A stretch of 13,387 bases of DNA from an uncultured Erysipelotrichaceae bacterium (GTDB taxonomy: Bacteria > Bacillota_I > Bacilli_A > RFN20 > CAG-826): contig CADCDV010000004.1 of assembly GCA_902800255.1 (NCBI GenBank), forward strand, positions 1 through 13,387, given 5' to 3'. Positions 1 through 7,697 of this stretch are shown one piece after another. Position numbers and translations under genes: made by a program. The notes under the pieces were generated by a model that saw only the letters and a list, made by a program, of their open reading frames with translations, made no database searches and was not told where the DNA came from. The first letter of the stretch is position 1. Every line of letters starts with the position of its first letter.

Positions 1-144
1 ATCCTCGACATCTATGTCCCACTTGATGCCTCCAAGGTCGCTCTCATTGACCCAAAGACAAAGAAAGCCACCCGTGTTCACATGACCATGGAGAATGGCA
101 AGAAGGTTCGCACCGCCAAGAGCGGAGCCAACCTCGATAAGTAA
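1..144 (+). CDS. rplX: 50S ribosomal protein L24, 3' end only
   Basis: The frame is open from the first base and ends at TAA 142-144, giving 47 C-terminal residues of a protein that is normally about 100 long; the 5' part lies outside the window. The visible peptide ([20 protein letters not shown], then KATRVHMT and a K/R-rich tail) matches the C-terminal part of bacterial L24. L24 is an early assembly protein that binds 23S rRNA and helps nucleate the large subunit. Its place directly before rplE is the standard spc-operon order (rplN-rplX-rplE). The next gene's Shine-Dalgarno follows almost at once, so the two are co-transcribed. Confidence 0.9.
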   Translation: MLDIYVPLDASKVALIDPKTKKATRVHMTMENGKKVRTAKSGANLDK

Positions 145-161
145 GGAAGGAGGACAAAACA

Positions 162-857
162 ATGGCAGAAGAAGAAAAGAAAGCTACCGCTAAGAAAACT
201 ACTACCGCTAAGAAAGCCTCCGCTCCTAAAGCCCCTAAAGCTGCTGCTCCAAAAGCAGAAGCCCCAAAGGCTGAGGCCCCAAAAGCCAGCAAGAAACCAG
301 CCGCTCCTGCAAAAGAGCTCAACCGTGTTCTTGCCAAATATAAGAACGAGGTCGTTCCAGCTCTCATCAAAGAGTTCGGCTACACCTCCATCATGCAAGC
401 CCCACGCTTCGAGAAGATCGTCATCAACATCGGTGTTGGCGATGCTACCTCCAATGGTAAAGCCCTCGAAGACAGCGTTGCTGAGTTAACCGCGATCGCT
501 GGTCAGAAGCCAGTCATCACCAAAGCCAAAAAGTCCATCGCGAACTTCAAGCTCCGTGAAGGACAGGCCATTGGCACCAAAGTTACCCTTCGCGGCCAGA
601 GAATGTACGAGTTCTACGATAAGCTCGTCTCCATCGCCCTCCCACGTGTCCGTGACTTCCGTGGCGTCTCCAAGAACGCCTTCGACGGTCATGGTAACTA
701 CACCCTTGGCGTCAAAGAGCAGCTCATCTTCCCAGAGATCGACTACGATAAGATCGCTAAGATCCGCGGCATGGACATCGTCATCGTCACTACCGCTCAA
801 AGCGATGCCGAAGCCTTCAAGCTTCTTGAACTCCTCGGCATGCCATTCAAACGTTAA
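162..857 (+). CDS. rplE: 50S ribosomal protein L5 with long K/A/P-rich N-terminal extension
   Basis: L5 binds 5S rRNA and, with L18, places it in the central protuberance of the large subunit. The 231-residue product is about 50 longer than usual (about 180). The conserved core begins near residue 53 ([20 protein letters not shown]). It includes [45 protein letters not shown] and [13 protein letters not shown] segments, and ends in GMPFKR. Residues 1-52 are low complexity: Lys, Ala, Pro, Thr and Glu with APKAE-type repeats, resembling histone H1-like tails. The start is supported by a GGAAGGAGG site about 7 nt before ATG 162. No ATG, GTG or TTG occurs in frame near the core start, so the extension looks translated. 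Its function is unknown; rRNA contact or disordered-tail behaviour is inference. Confidence 0.96.
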   Translation: MAEEEKKATAKKTTTAKKASAPKAPKAAAPKAEAPKAEAPKASKKPAAPAKELNRVLAKYKNEVVPALIKEFGYTSIMQAPRFEKIVINIGVGDATSNGKALEDSVAELTAIAGQKPVITKAKKSIANFKLREGQAIGTKVTLRGQRMYEFYDKLVSIALPRVRDFRGVSKNAFDGHGNYTLGVKEQLIFPEIDYDKIAKIRGMDIVIVTTAQSDAEAFKLLELLGMPFKR

Positions 858-868
858 GGAGAACGAAC

Positions 869-1054
869 ATGGCCAAAACTAGTTTAATCGTCAGAGCGAG
901 CCGCCCACAGAAATTCAGCACCCGCAACTACACCCGTTGCCAGCGCTGCGGCCGCCCACACGGTGTCCTCCGTAAATTCGGACTTTGCCGTATCTGCCTC
1001 AGGGAAATGGCCTACAAAGGCGAAATCCCAGGCATGAAGAAGGCCTCATGGTAA
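869..1054 (+). CDS. rpsZ: 30S ribosomal protein S14, zinc-binding type Z
   Basis: This 61-residue protein is the short, zinc-binding form of S14 that assembles into the head of the small subunit and contacts 16S rRNA near the A site. The zinc ligands are visible as C24-x2-C27 and C40-x2-C43, and the end GMKKASW is the classic S14 C-terminus. Length matches the family exactly. The start is set by AGGAGAA about 7 nt upstream of ATG 869, 11 nt after the rplE stop. Having the zinc form in the spc operon is typical of Bacillota. Whether a zinc-independent paralogue exists elsewhere in the genome cannot be seen here. Confidence 0.97.
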   Translation: MAKTSLIVRASRPQKFSTRNYTRCQRCGRPHGVLRKFGLCRICLREMAYKGEIPGMKKASW

Positions 1055-1070
1055 GGAAAGGAGATAAACA

Positions 1071-1466
1071 ATGATTGCAGATCCAATTGCCGATATGCTC
1101 ACTCGCATTAGAAACGCCAATGCGCTTCGTTACGAGAGTGTCTCCATGCCTTATAGCAAGGTCAAGGGAGAAATCGCCCGCATCCTTCTTGCCGAAGGTT
1201 ACATCAGTTCCTTCGTTGCTGAAGGGGAAGGCGCGAGCAAAACCCTCACATTAACCCTTAAGTATGGCGCGAACGGCGAGCGCGTTATCACTAATCTCAA
1301 GAGAATTAGTAAACCAGGTCTTCGCGTGACCGTGGAATGCGAGAAGCTTCCAAAGGTCCTCAAAGGACTTGGCATCGCCATCATCAGCACCAGCAAAGGC
1401 ATCCTCACTGACGCAGAAGCCCGTAAAGAGCACGTCGGTGGCGAAGTTCTCTGCTACGTCTGGTAA
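1071..1466 (+). CDS. rpsH: 30S ribosomal protein S8
   Basis: S8 is a primary 16S rRNA binder in the small-subunit platform; in E. coli it also represses the spc operon by binding its mRNA. The 131-residue product has the family start ([16 protein letters not shown]), the [19 protein letters not shown] segment and a C-terminal half ending GGEVLCYVW, with the S8-typical T.KGI.TD.EAR region before it. Length is normal. An AAAGGAG site precedes ATG 1071, 16 nt after the rpsZ stop. I saw no obvious S8-binding mimic in the mRNA, though a fold search would be needed to exclude one. Confidence 0.97.
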   Translation: MIADPIADMLTRIRNANALRYESVSMPYSKVKGEIARILLAEGYISSFVAEGEGASKTLTLTLKYGANGERVITNLKRISKPGLRVTVECEKLPKVLKGLGIAIISTSKGILTDAEARKEHVGGEVLCYVW

Positions 1467-1488
1467 TTAGAGGAGAAGAAGTACATTT

Positions 1489-2049
1489 ATGTCACGTATT
1501 GGATTAAAACCCATCTCTCTTCCTGAGGGCGTCACCTATGAAATCAAAGATGGCGCTGTCTCCGTTAAAGGTCCAAAGGGCGAAGTAAGCGTCAAGCTCT
1601 TAGCTGGCGTCAGCGTCCATGAGGAAGGCGGAGCCTTGCACTGCGTTCTCGAAGATACCGAGAGCAGACAAGCCCATAAAAATCACGGTACCTTCGCGGC
1701 CAACCTTCACAATGCCGCCAAGGGCGTGAGCGAAGGCTGGAAGAAAGAACTCGAAATCAACGGAACCGGTTACCGCGCTTCCATCAAGAATGGCGCCGTC
1801 AGCATGTTCCTCGGCTACTCTCACGAAATCCGTGTCGAGCCAGTCGGAAAGTTCACCAAGATCACTTGCCCAGATGACACCCACGTCGTCGTCGAAGGCT
1901 GCGACAAACACGATGTTGGACAGACCGCTGCCCTCATCTATGATTCACACCGTCCAGACGTCTACGGTCAGAAAGGCGTTCACTACAAAGGCCAGCACCT
2001 CATCAAGAAGGTTGGTAAGCGTGCCGCTGCCACCGGTGCTAAGAAATAA
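1489..2049 (+). CDS. rplF: 50S ribosomal protein L6
   Basis: L6 binds 23S rRNA near the sarcin-ricin loop and is needed for late large-subunit assembly. The 186-residue product begins [15 protein letters not shown] and contains the two repeated L6 beta folds, with [10 protein letters not shown] in the first and [18 protein letters not shown] in the second. The family-typical [13 protein letters not shown] segment lies close to a basic tail ([14 protein letters not shown]). The tail is slightly long and Ala/Lys-rich, echoing the basic additions on L5 and S5 in this operon. AGGAG lies about 13 nt upstream of ATG 1489, a rather long spacing. Gene order is standard. Confidence 0.97.
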   Translation: MSRIGLKPISLPEGVTYEIKDGAVSVKGPKGEVSVKLLAGVSVHEEGGALHCVLEDTESRQAHKNHGTFAANLHNAAKGVSEGWKKELEINGTGYRASIKNGAVSMFLGYSHEIRVEPVGKFTKITCPDDTHVVVEGCDKHDVGQTAALIYDSHRPDVYGQKGVHYKGQHLIKKVGKRAAATGAKK

Positions 2050-2063
2050 GGAGGAGAGAACAT

Positions 2064-2420
2064 ATGATTCAGAAAGAGTCCCGTTCGGCGGTCAGAACCC
2101 GTCGTCACCTCAGAGTCAGAGCGAAGATCTCCGGCACCGCGGAATGCCCACGTCTTGTGGTCTTCCGTTCCAACAAACACATCGAAGCCCAGCTCATCGA
2201 CGATACCAAAGGCATCACCTTAGCTTGCACTTCGAGTGTCCAACTCAAGCTTGCTAACGGCTCCAACTGCGAAGCCGCTGCCAAAGTTGGTGAAGCTATC
2301 GCCAATAAAGCCAAAGATAAAGGCATCTCCAAGGTCGTCTTCGACCGTGGTGGTTACCAATATCATGGGCGCGTTGCCGCCCTCGCCGAAGCCGCACGTA
2401 AAGCCGGCCTCGTGTTCTAA
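2064..2420 (+). CDS. rplR: 50S ribosomal protein L18
   Basis: L18 binds 5S rRNA together with L5 and attaches it to 23S rRNA. The 118-residue product has the expected basic N-terminus (residues 1-25, rich in Arg), the [18 protein letters not shown] strand region, and the diagnostic C-terminal block [20 protein letters not shown] followed by LVF. Length is typical. GGAGGAG lies just upstream of ATG 2064, overlapping the end of rplF, so expression is tightly linked to L6. No unusual residues were noticed. Confidence 0.97.
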   Translation: MIQKESRSAVRTRRHLRVRAKISGTAECPRLVVFRSNKHIEAQLIDDTKGITLACTSSVQLKLANGSNCEAAAKVGEAIANKAKDKGISKVVFDRGGYQYHGRVAALAEAARKAGLVF

Positions 2421-2431
2421 GGAGAAAAACT

Positions 2432-3220
2432 ATGGCTGAAGAAAATAAAGAAGTTGTGGCTCAAGAAGCCGCTAACAATGCTCCAGAGGCGAAGCGTAAT
2501 CCTACTGGCAACCCAGAACGCGAACCAGTCGGTTCCCGCGCTGGCGACCGTCCAGGCTCCCGTAAGTTCGGCGACCATCGTGGCCGTCCAGGCGAGAGAC
2601 GCGGTGGCCGTGGCGGATTCCGTCGCGAAGAAGATGACTTCAATGACCGTGTCGTTGACATCAACAAGGTCACCAAGGTCGTCATGGGTGGCAAACATAT
2701 GCGTTTCGATGCCCTCGTCGTCGTCGGCGATGGCAAAGGCCATTATGGATTTGCCATGAGAAAATCCGGTGAAGTCCCGGATGCCATCAAGAAATCCTTA
2801 ACCGCTGCTAAGAAGAACCTCAAGAGCGTCCACCTTGTCAAAGGCACCATCGCTCACGAAGTCGAAGGCAGCTGGACCTCCACCAAAGTCATCCTCAAAC
2901 CAGCTCCAGCTGGCACCGGTATCATCGCTGGTGGCGCTGTCCGTGCCGTTCTTGAGCTCACTGGCGTCAAGAACGTCGTTTCCAAAGTCTATGGCTCCCG
3001 TACCGCCCTCAACGTGGTCCGTGCCACCGACGCAGCTCTCCAGTCCCTTAAGAGCTATGACAAGATCATGGTCCTCCGTGGTTTAAAGACCGAAGAGGAA
3101 ATCAAAGCCATGCATCCAGCCCCAGCCCCAAAGGCCGAGAGAAGTGAAAGAGCTCCACGTAACTTCGAGAAGCGTGCCCCACGCGCTCACGAAGCCAAAG
3201 AGCCAAAAGGAGATAAATAA
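2432..3220 (+). CDS. rpsE: 30S ribosomal protein S5 with N- and C-terminal extensions
   Basis: S5 sits on the back of the small subunit, where it affects decoding accuracy and mRNA unwinding. The 262-residue product is about 95 longer than usual (about 166). The core runs roughly from residue 69 to 228 and includes [58 protein letters not shown] and RATDAAL. Residues 1-30 are acidic/polar, and 31-66 are rich in Arg, Gly and Pro ([13 protein letters not shown]), like an RGG tail. Residues 229-262 form a P/A/K/E-rich tail. In the core, the usual GFG.GKA loop reads [17 protein letters not shown] precedes ATG 2432. The stop codon overlaps the rplO start by 1 nt, and both tails lie in frame with strong flanking signals, so they are probably real. 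Confidence 0.96.
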   Translation: MAEENKEVVAQEAANNAPEAKRNPTGNPEREPVGSRAGDRPGSRKFGDHRGRPGERRGGRGGFRREEDDFNDRVVDINKVTKVVMGGKHMRFDALVVVGDGKGHYGFAMRKSGEVPDAIKKSLTAAKKNLKSVHLVKGTIAHEVEGSWTSTKVILKPAPAGTGIIAGGAVRAVLELTGVKNVVSKVYGSRTALNVVRATDAALQSLKSYDKIMVLRGLKTEEEIKAMHPAPAPKAERSERAPRNFEKRAPRAHEAKEPKGDK

Positions 3221-3666
3221 TGGCTGAGAATCTTCATACATTAGTGGTGGTCGAAGGCTCCCGCAAAGAGCACTTCCGCAAAGGTCAGGGCTTAGGCTCT
3301 GGCAATGGCAAGACCGCCGGCCGTGGCCAGAAAGGCCAAGGCGCTCACGCCCATACCAAGAAGAATGGCTTCGAAGGCGGTCAGATGCCTTTGGCTCGCC
3401 GTATTCCAAAGTATGGTTTCAACAACAACATCAAAGTCATCAAGGCTGTCGTCAACCTCGATGATCTCAACGCCTTTGAAGAGGGTGCTACCGTCGATGG
3501 CAAAGCCCTTGTTGAAAAAGGTTTAGTGAAGAGCCTCACCAATGGTGTTAAAATCCTTGGTACTGGTGCTTTAACCAAAAAACTCACTGTCAAAGCAAAT
3601 GCCTTCTCCGCGAAGGCCAAAGCTGCCATTGAGGAAAAAGGTGGCATTGCCGAGGTTATTAAGTAA
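3220..3666 (+). CDS. rplO: 50S ribosomal protein L15
   Basis: L15 is a late-assembly 23S rRNA-binding protein of the large subunit. The 148-residue product carries the diagnostic glycine-rich block [19 protein letters not shown] and the [18 protein letters not shown] motif, then a normal C-terminal domain ending [12 protein letters not shown] 3220 shares its first base with the last base of the rpsE stop (TAATG), and AAAGGAG sits within the end of rpsE, so translation is likely coupled. rpmD (L30), which normally lies between rpsE and rplO, has no room here. The N-terminus reads [12 protein letters not shown] rather than the more usual LHELKPAEGSRK. Confidence 0.97.
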   Translation: MAENLHTLVVVEGSRKEHFRKGQGLGSGNGKTAGRGQKGQGAHAHTKKNGFEGGQMPLARRIPKYGFNNNIKVIKAVVNLDDLNAFEEGATVDGKALVEKGLVKSLTNGVKILGTGALTKKLTVKANAFSAKAKAAIEEKGGIAEVIK

Positions 3667-5027
3667 TGAAAAAGTTCGTCTCGATCTTCAAAAATAAAGA
3701 GATTGTCAATCGTATTTTCTTTTCGATTATGATCCTCTTCGTCGTCAGGATCGGGGCGGCCATTACGGTACCGGGGGTCACTCTCAACCAGAACCTCGAA
3801 GACCTCATGAAGTCGGGCAACTCGCTCGCCATCATGGACTTGTTAGGAGGTGGAGCCCTCTCCAACTTCTCCGTCTTCGCCCTCGGTGTCTCGCCATACA
3901 TCACGGCTCAGATTATCATTCAGCTTCTCTCCAAGGACGTCTTGCCAGCGCTTACTGAACTAAGCAAGCAAGGTGAGTACGGCCGTAAGAAGAGCGAGAT
4001 GGCCACGCGTTATCTCACCCTCTTACTAGGCGCGGTGCAAGCCTATGGCATCATACGTACCATGGAGAACAGCGACTTCATCACCTTGAATCTCGCGGGC
4101 GATTTCTGGACTTACGTCTACATCGTAACCATCCTCCTCGCGGGTGCTATGCTTACCATGTGGCTTGGTGACCAAATCACCGAGAAAGGCCTTGGAAACG
4201 GTATTTCCATGATCATCTTCGCCGGCTGCGTCAGATCGCTGCCGACCCAGATCTCAACCGCTTGGAAGAAATGGATTACGGACACCGTCACCCGTTCTTC
4301 GAGCGAGATGATCAAAGGCGCCTTCCAATTCGCCCTTTACATCCTTGCGATGGTCCTCATCATCGGGTTCGTCGTCTTCATCGAGTTATCGAAACGTAAG
4401 ATCCCGGTTCAGCATGCAGGTAAAGGTGGTGGTTCCGCCGCTATGGCGCGCGCCTCCTTCTTGCCGATCAAGATCAATAGCGCAGGTGTCATCCCTGTCA
4501 TCTTCGCTAGCTCCATCCTAAGCGCTCCAGCGATCATCGCTAGCTTCATCTCCAAGGAAGCGGCTTCCGCTGAGTGGCTTTCCATCTTCAACTACAACAA
4601 AACCTTCTCCATGCCGTGGTTCGACGGAACCCACTGGGAGATGAACTGGGGCTTATTCATCTATCTTGCCCTCATCATCGCCTTCTGCTTCTTCTATGCG
4701 GAGATGCAGATCGATCCAGAGAACCTTGCGGATAACTTCCAGAAGAACGGCTCCTATATCCCAGGCATCCGCCCAGGTAAAGAAACCGAAAGATACGTCA
4801 GGAAAGTCCTTAACAGAGTCACCTTCATCGGTGCAGTGTCCCTTTCCATCATCGCGGCTCTTCCGATCATCCTCGTTTGGGCCAATGTCTTCGATGGCGA
4901 TAACACCCTTGCCCTTGGCGGCACCGGTCTCATCATCATCGTCGGCGTTGCTCTTGAAATCAACGCGCAGATCGATGGCCTTCTCGCTGGTAAGTCATTT
5001 GACAAAGTGAAAGGAATCCAACAATAA
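3666..5027 (+). CDS. secY: Protein translocase channel subunit SecY
   Basis: SecY is the membrane channel through which SecA- or ribosome-driven polypeptides cross or enter the membrane, in complex with SecE and SecG. The 453-residue product shows about ten hydrophobic segments. The plug and signature 1 region lie at about 57-90 (MDLLGGGALSNFSVFALG, then PYITAQIIIQLL), and signature 2 at 165-181 (MWLGDQITEKGLGNGIS). LPIKINSAGVIPVIFA is at 266-281, and the cytoplasmic GIRPGKET loop that receives SecA or ribosome contacts is at 367-374. ATG 3666 overlaps the rplO TAA by 1 nt. Proline codons shift here: CCG appears alongside the CCA that dominates the ribosomal genes. Length and order are standard for Bacillota. 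Confidence 0.98.
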   Translation: MKKFVSIFKNKEIVNRIFFSIMILFVVRIGAAITVPGVTLNQNLEDLMKSGNSLAIMDLLGGGALSNFSVFALGVSPYITAQIIIQLLSKDVLPALTELSKQGEYGRKKSEMATRYLTLLLGAVQAYGIIRTMENSDFITLNLAGDFWTYVYIVTILLAGAMLTMWLGDQITEKGLGNGISMIIFAGCVRSLPTQISTAWKKWITDTVTRSSSEMIKGAFQFALYILAMVLIIGFVVFIELSKRKIPVQHAGKGGGSAAMARASFLPIKINSAGVIPVIFASSILSAPAIIASFISKEAASAEWLSIFNYNKTFSMPWFDGTHWEMNWGLFIYLALIIAFCFFYAEMQIDPENLADNFQKNGSYIPGIRPGKETERYVRKVLNRVTFIGAVSLSIIAALPIILVWANVFDGDNTLALGGTGLIIIVGVALEINAQIDGLLAGKSFDKVKGIQQ

Positions 5028-5028
5028 G

Positions 5029-5685
5029 ATGCTCAATATCGTTCTGATGGGCCCGCCAGGCGCGGGCAAAGGCACGCATGCCCTTTGGATCGCCAAAGAT
5101 TATGGCCTTCCACATATCTCCACGGGCGACATGTTCCGTGAGGCTATGGCAAGTGGCAGCGAGCTAGGAAACCAAATAAAGGCTATCGTCAATAGCGGTG
5201 GACTCGTCTCTGACGACCTCACCTGCGCTTTAGTCAAGGAGAGGCTCTCCCGCAAAGACTGCGAGAATGGCTATCTCTTAGATGGCTTCCCACGCACAAT
5301 CGCGCAAGCCGAGGCCCTCAAAACGTTTGGGAAAGAGATCAACCGTGAGGTCAATACCATCCTCAACATCTCTTGCCCAGATGAGCTTCTCATAGAAAGA
5401 ATCGCCGGACGTCGGGTTTGCCCAAAGTGCGGCGCTTCATATAACGTCACATTCATGCCTCCTAAAAAAGCAGAAGGCATCTGCGACGAATGCGGAACAC
5501 CAATCGTGCAACGCAAAGACGACAATGCGGAAAGCTTCAAAGTCCGCCTTGCCAATTACTACAAGAGCACAGCCCCTCTTATGGAATTCTATAAGGGTGA
5601 GGGCTTACTCGCTGACTTCGATGGCAGCATCGGAGCAGCTGACCTTAAGAAAGCGCTTATTGCCTTCCTTGAGGCCCATAAATGA
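5029..5685 (+). CDS. adk: Adenylate kinase, zinc-lid type
   Basis: Adenylate kinase catalyses ATP + AMP = 2 ADP in the cytoplasm. The 218-residue product has the P-loop GPPGAGKGT (8-16), the AMP-binding STGDMFR (31-37), GFPRT (86-90) and the LID arginines in IAGRR. The LID domain has C131-x2-C134 and C152-x2-C155, the structural zinc site typical of Gram-positive adenylate kinases. His17 follows the P-loop Thr where Gln is commoner. Only 1 nt separates ATG 5029 from the secY stop, and no clear Shine-Dalgarno is seen beyond AAAGGAA within secY, so it probably depends on coupling. It ends in TGA inside the 4-nt ATGA overlap with map. Confidence 0.98.
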   Translation: MLNIVLMGPPGAGKGTHALWIAKDYGLPHISTGDMFREAMASGSELGNQIKAIVNSGGLVSDDLTCALVKERLSRKDCENGYLLDGFPRTIAQAEALKTFGKEINREVNTILNISCPDELLIERIAGRRVCPKCGASYNVTFMPPKKAEGICDECGTPIVQRKDDNAESFKVRLANYYKSTAPLMEFYKGEGLLADFDGSIGAADLKKALIAFLEAHK

Positions 5686-6443
5686 GCATCATCATCAAAT
5701 CCCCTCGTGAGATTGAATTGATGAGGAAGGCTGGAGCCCTCACGGCAAAAGTCTTCGAGACCGTCGGGCCCCTTGTCCAACCGGGCGTGACCACCAAATA
5801 CCTCGCTAGAATGGCAAAGAAAGTCATCGAGGATGCTGGTGGCATCTGCTGCGAAGAAGGATATGGGGGATTCCCTGGCGAGATCTGCACATCAGTCAAT
5901 AACGTCTTGGTCCATGGCGTCCCTTCTGAAACGAAGGTGCTCAAGGACGGGGATATTGTCTCTCTTGATGTCGTCTCCCTTCTTAACGGCTATATGGGAG
6001 ATGCTTGCCGCACTTACCCAGTAGGAATATGCGGCAAAGAGACGCTTCGCCTGATCGAAGTCACTGAGAAGTGCTTCTGGAACGGCGTGAGCCTCATCAA
6101 AGAGGGCGTGCACCTAGGAGATATCCAAGAGGCTATTCAAAAGACCGCTGAGAGTAACGGATACTCAGTAGTCAGAGAATACACCGGACATGGAATAGGT
6201 CACGAAATGCACGAAGACCCTTACATCCCGAACTACGGTAAGGCCGGAACAGGCCCGATCCTCAAAGCGGGAATGACCCTTGCCATCGAGCCGATGGTAA
6301 TGGCTGGCAAACCAGCGATAAGGGTTCTAGGCGATGGTTGGAGCGCTGTCTCAAAAGATGGCAAGCTCAACGCACATTACGAGAACACCGTCCTTGTCAC
6401 CAAGGATGGCTATGAAGTATTAACGCTTCATAGTGAGAATTAG
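5682..6443 (+). CDS. map: Methionine aminopeptidase, type I
   Basis: This enzyme removes the initiator methionine from nascent proteins, a natural partner for a translation operon. The 253-residue length is that of the compact type Ia form. The dinuclear metal ligands are all visible: D96 (in SLDVV), D107 (in MGDACR), H170 (in [11 protein letters not shown]), E203 (in AIEPM) and E234 (in YENTV). The substrate-side histidines H79 (LVHGVP) and H177 are also present. There is no N-terminal SH3-binding or zinc-finger extension. ATG 5682 overlaps the adk stop (ATGA), giving translational coupling. The TAG stop at 6441-6443 forms part of the infA Shine-Dalgarno. Confidence 0.98.
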   Translation: MSIIIKSPREIELMRKAGALTAKVFETVGPLVQPGVTTKYLARMAKKVIEDAGGICCEEGYGGFPGEICTSVNNVLVHGVPSETKVLKDGDIVSLDVVSLLNGYMGDACRTYPVGICGKETLRLIEVTEKCFWNGVSLIKEGVHLGDIQEAIQKTAESNGYSVVREYTGHGIGHEMHEDPYIPNYGKAGTGPILKAGMTLAIEPMVMAGKPAIRVLGDGWSAVSKDGKLNAHYENTVLVTKDGYEVLTLHSEN

Positions 6444-6459
6444 GAGGTATCTTCATTTG
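6442..6459 (+). promoter_or_regulatory. Shine-Dalgarno deciding a TTG start for infA
   Basis: AGGAGG at 6442-6447 shares bases with the map TAG stop (6441-6443) and is followed, after 9 nt, by TTG 6457-6459. This spacing fits an efficient site and explains why infA should begin at TTG and not at the upstream in-frame GTG. A ribosome ending map would finish on top of the infA binding site, which suggests coupled re-initiation (inference). Confidence 0.75.
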
Positions 6460-6678
6460 AGTAAAGAAGATTGCATTGAAGTTGAAGCCACGGTGTTGGA
6501 AAACCTTCCAAACACCACCTTTAAAGTCAAACTCGCCAATGGAGCGGTGGTTCTGGCTAGCGTTTCGGGAAAAATCAGAATGCACTACATTCGTATTCTT
6601 CCCGGTGATCGAGTCACCGTTCAGTTCTCGCCTTATGATTTAACACGCGGCCGCATCACATTCCGTTATAAGAACTAA
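6457..6678 (+). CDS. infA: Translation initiation factor IF-1
   Basis: IF-1 is a small OB-fold protein that blocks the 30S A site and assists IF-2 and IF-3 in initiation. The 73-residue product [17 protein letters not shown]... carries the family landmarks [14 protein letters not shown] and [14 protein letters not shown]. No ATG lies at the right place. TTG 6457 gives the expected length and N-terminus (M-S-K-E-D for the usual M-A-K-E-D) and is 9 nt after AGGAGG at 6442-6447. An in-frame GTG at 6433 would add eight residues and would contain the Shine-Dalgarno itself, so TTG is preferred. The Shine-Dalgarno overlaps the map stop codon. Confidence 0.95.
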   Translation: MSKEDCIEVEATVLENLPNTTFKVKLANGAVVLASVSGKIRMHYIRILPGDRVTVQFSPYDLTRGRITFRYKN

Positions 6679-6692
6679 CCAACAGAGTTAGT
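6674..6692 (+). other. Small hairpin at the infA stop codon
   Basis: ACTAAC (6674-6679) and GTTAGT (6687-6692) are perfect complements separated by a 7-nt loop. The TAA stop of infA (6676-6678) lies inside the left arm. No T-run follows, so it is not an intrinsic terminator. It occupies most of the 35-nt infA-rpmJ gap, just upstream of the rpmJ Shine-Dalgarno. A role in mRNA processing or tuning is only a possibility. Confidence 0.4.
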
Positions 6693-6713
6693 AAATAGCA
6701 TTAGGAGAAACTT

Positions 6714-6827
6714 ATGAAAGTCAGACCATCCGTCAAACCGATCTGCGATAAGTGCAAAATCATCCGCCGTCATGGCGTGGTTATGTGCATCTGCCAAAAT
6801 CCTAAGCACAAGCAGAGACAAGGTTAA
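6714..6827 (+). CDS. rpmJ: 50S ribosomal protein L36, zinc-binding
   Basis: L36 is the smallest large-subunit protein and stabilises 23S rRNA helices near domain V. The 37-residue product [19 protein letters not shown] ... NPKHKQRQG is unmistakable. The zinc ligands are C11, C14, C27 and H32, so this is the C+ (zinc) form. An extra cysteine, C25, lies two residues before C27. TAGGAG lies about 6 nt upstream of ATG 6714. It lies between infA and rpsM as in most Bacillota and ends in TAA at 6825-6827. Confidence 0.97.
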   Translation: MKVRPSVKPICDKCKIIRRHGVVMCICQNPKHKQRQG

Positions 6828-6848
6828 TTTCTAGGAGATTAAAAGAAT

Positions 6849-7223
6849 ATGGCACGTATCGTAGGGGTGGATATCCCATCCGAGAAACGCGTTGTCATCG
6901 CCCTTACCTACATCTATGGTATCGGTGACACAACCGCAGCAAAAATTTGCAAAGACGCAGGCGTCAGCGAGGACATCAGAGTCAAAGACTTAACTGATGA
7001 GCAGCTTGTCGCCCTTAGAACCGAAGTCGCCAAGCACCACACCGAAGGCGACCTTCGCCGTGAAGTCGCTATGAACATCAAGCGCCTCACCGAAATCAAC
7101 TGCTACCGTGGCGTCCGTCACAGGAAAGGTCTTCCAGTCAGAGGTCAGAACACCAAGACCAATGCCCGTACCCGTAAAGGTAAGAGAAAGACCATCGCCA
7201 ACAAGAAGCAGGCTACCAAGTAA
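6849..7223 (+). CDS. rpsM: 30S ribosomal protein S13
   Basis: S13 lies in the head of the small subunit and forms inter-subunit bridges with 23S rRNA and L5, and its tail reaches the P-site tRNA. The 124-residue product begins [20 protein letters not shown], has the helix-hairpin-helix [10 protein letters not shown], the block [17 protein letters not shown], and a basic tail with [12 protein letters not shown]. The end KKQATK is ordinary for the family. AGGAG is about 11 nt before ATG 6849, a long spacing that recurs at rpoA. Length is as expected. Confidence 0.97.
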   Translation: MARIVGVDIPSEKRVVIALTYIYGIGDTTAAKICKDAGVSEDIRVKDLTDEQLVALRTEVAKHHTEGDLRREVAMNIKRLTEINCYRGVRHRKGLPVRGQNTKTNARTRKGKRKTIANKKQATK

Positions 7224-7241
7224 TGAAAGGAGGACACGTAA

Positions 7242-7649
7242 ATGGCAGAAACTAAGAAAAAGTCCAAAAAGACTAGCGCTCGCAAGAAAAAAGTTAAGCG
7301 CACGTTTACCAAAGGTGTCGTCCACATTCACGCCACCTTCAACAACACCATCGTCACCGTCACTGATGAGAAGGGCAATGTCATTGCCTGGTCCAGCTCC
7401 GGTGCCCTCGGCTACAAAGGCGCCAAGAAGGCCACTCCATTCGCCTCTCAGCTCGCTTCCGAAGCCGCTGGCAAGAGCGCCTATGATCAGGGCCTCCGTC
7501 AGGTCGATGTTGATGTCAAGGGCCCAGGCCCAGGCCGTGAGAGCGCCGTCCGCGCTTTAGCGAACGTTGGCCTTCAGGTCTTATCCATCGTCGACACTAC
7601 TCCAATCCCTCACAATGGTTGCCGTCCTCCAAAGAGGCCGCGTGGCTAA
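7242..7649 (+). CDS. rpsK: 30S ribosomal protein S11
   Basis: S11 belongs to the platform of the small subunit and helps shape the mRNA exit channel near the Shine-Dalgarno helix. The 135-residue product has a basic N-terminus (residues 1-20, mostly Lys, Arg, Ser and Thr) and the core [18 protein letters not shown]. It also shows the [14 protein letters not shown] motif and the invariant end [24 protein letters not shown] precedes ATG 7242, with an 18-nt gap after rpsM. The final residues read RPRG, where many bacteria have RRRV. Otherwise it is a typical member. Confidence 0.97.
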   Translation: MAETKKKSKKTSARKKKVKRTFTKGVVHIHATFNNTIVTVTDEKGNVIAWSSSGALGYKGAKKATPFASQLASEAAGKSAYDQGLRQVDVDVKGPGPGRESAVRALANVGLQVLSIVDTTPIPHNGCRPPKRPRG

Positions 7650-7651
7650 TC

Positions 7652-7670
7652 CCTTACAGAACTAGTAAGG
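7652..7670 (+). other. Small hairpin between rpsK and rpoA
   Basis: CCTTAC (7652-7657) and GTAAGG (7665-7670) are perfect complements around a 7-nt loop, starting 3 nt after the rpsK stop. The following bases are AAAGAC, so no intrinsic termination is expected. The geometry (6-bp stem, 7-nt loop, right after a stop codon) matches the hairpin after infA. Confidence 0.4.
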
Positions 7671-7697
7671 AAAGACTAATAGGAGGAAATTACATTA

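Noticed and set aside
225..310. DNA tandem repeat or expansion in the APKAE region of rplE
   Set aside because: The repeats are visible in the protein but codons differ between units (CCT, CCC and CCA for Pro; AAA and AAG for Lys), so there is no exact nucleotide repeat.
5682..5688. TGA read as tryptophan (Mycoplasma code), suggested by the missing L30 gene
   Set aside because: adk and the HAD phosphatase end at TGA exactly at family-expected lengths with ATGA overlaps, so TGA acts as stop.
6433..6678. Longer infA beginning at GTG 6433
   Set aside because: The eight extra residues would be encoded by the map end and the AGGAGG site itself. TTG 6457 gives the family length and has a well-placed Shine-Dalgarno.
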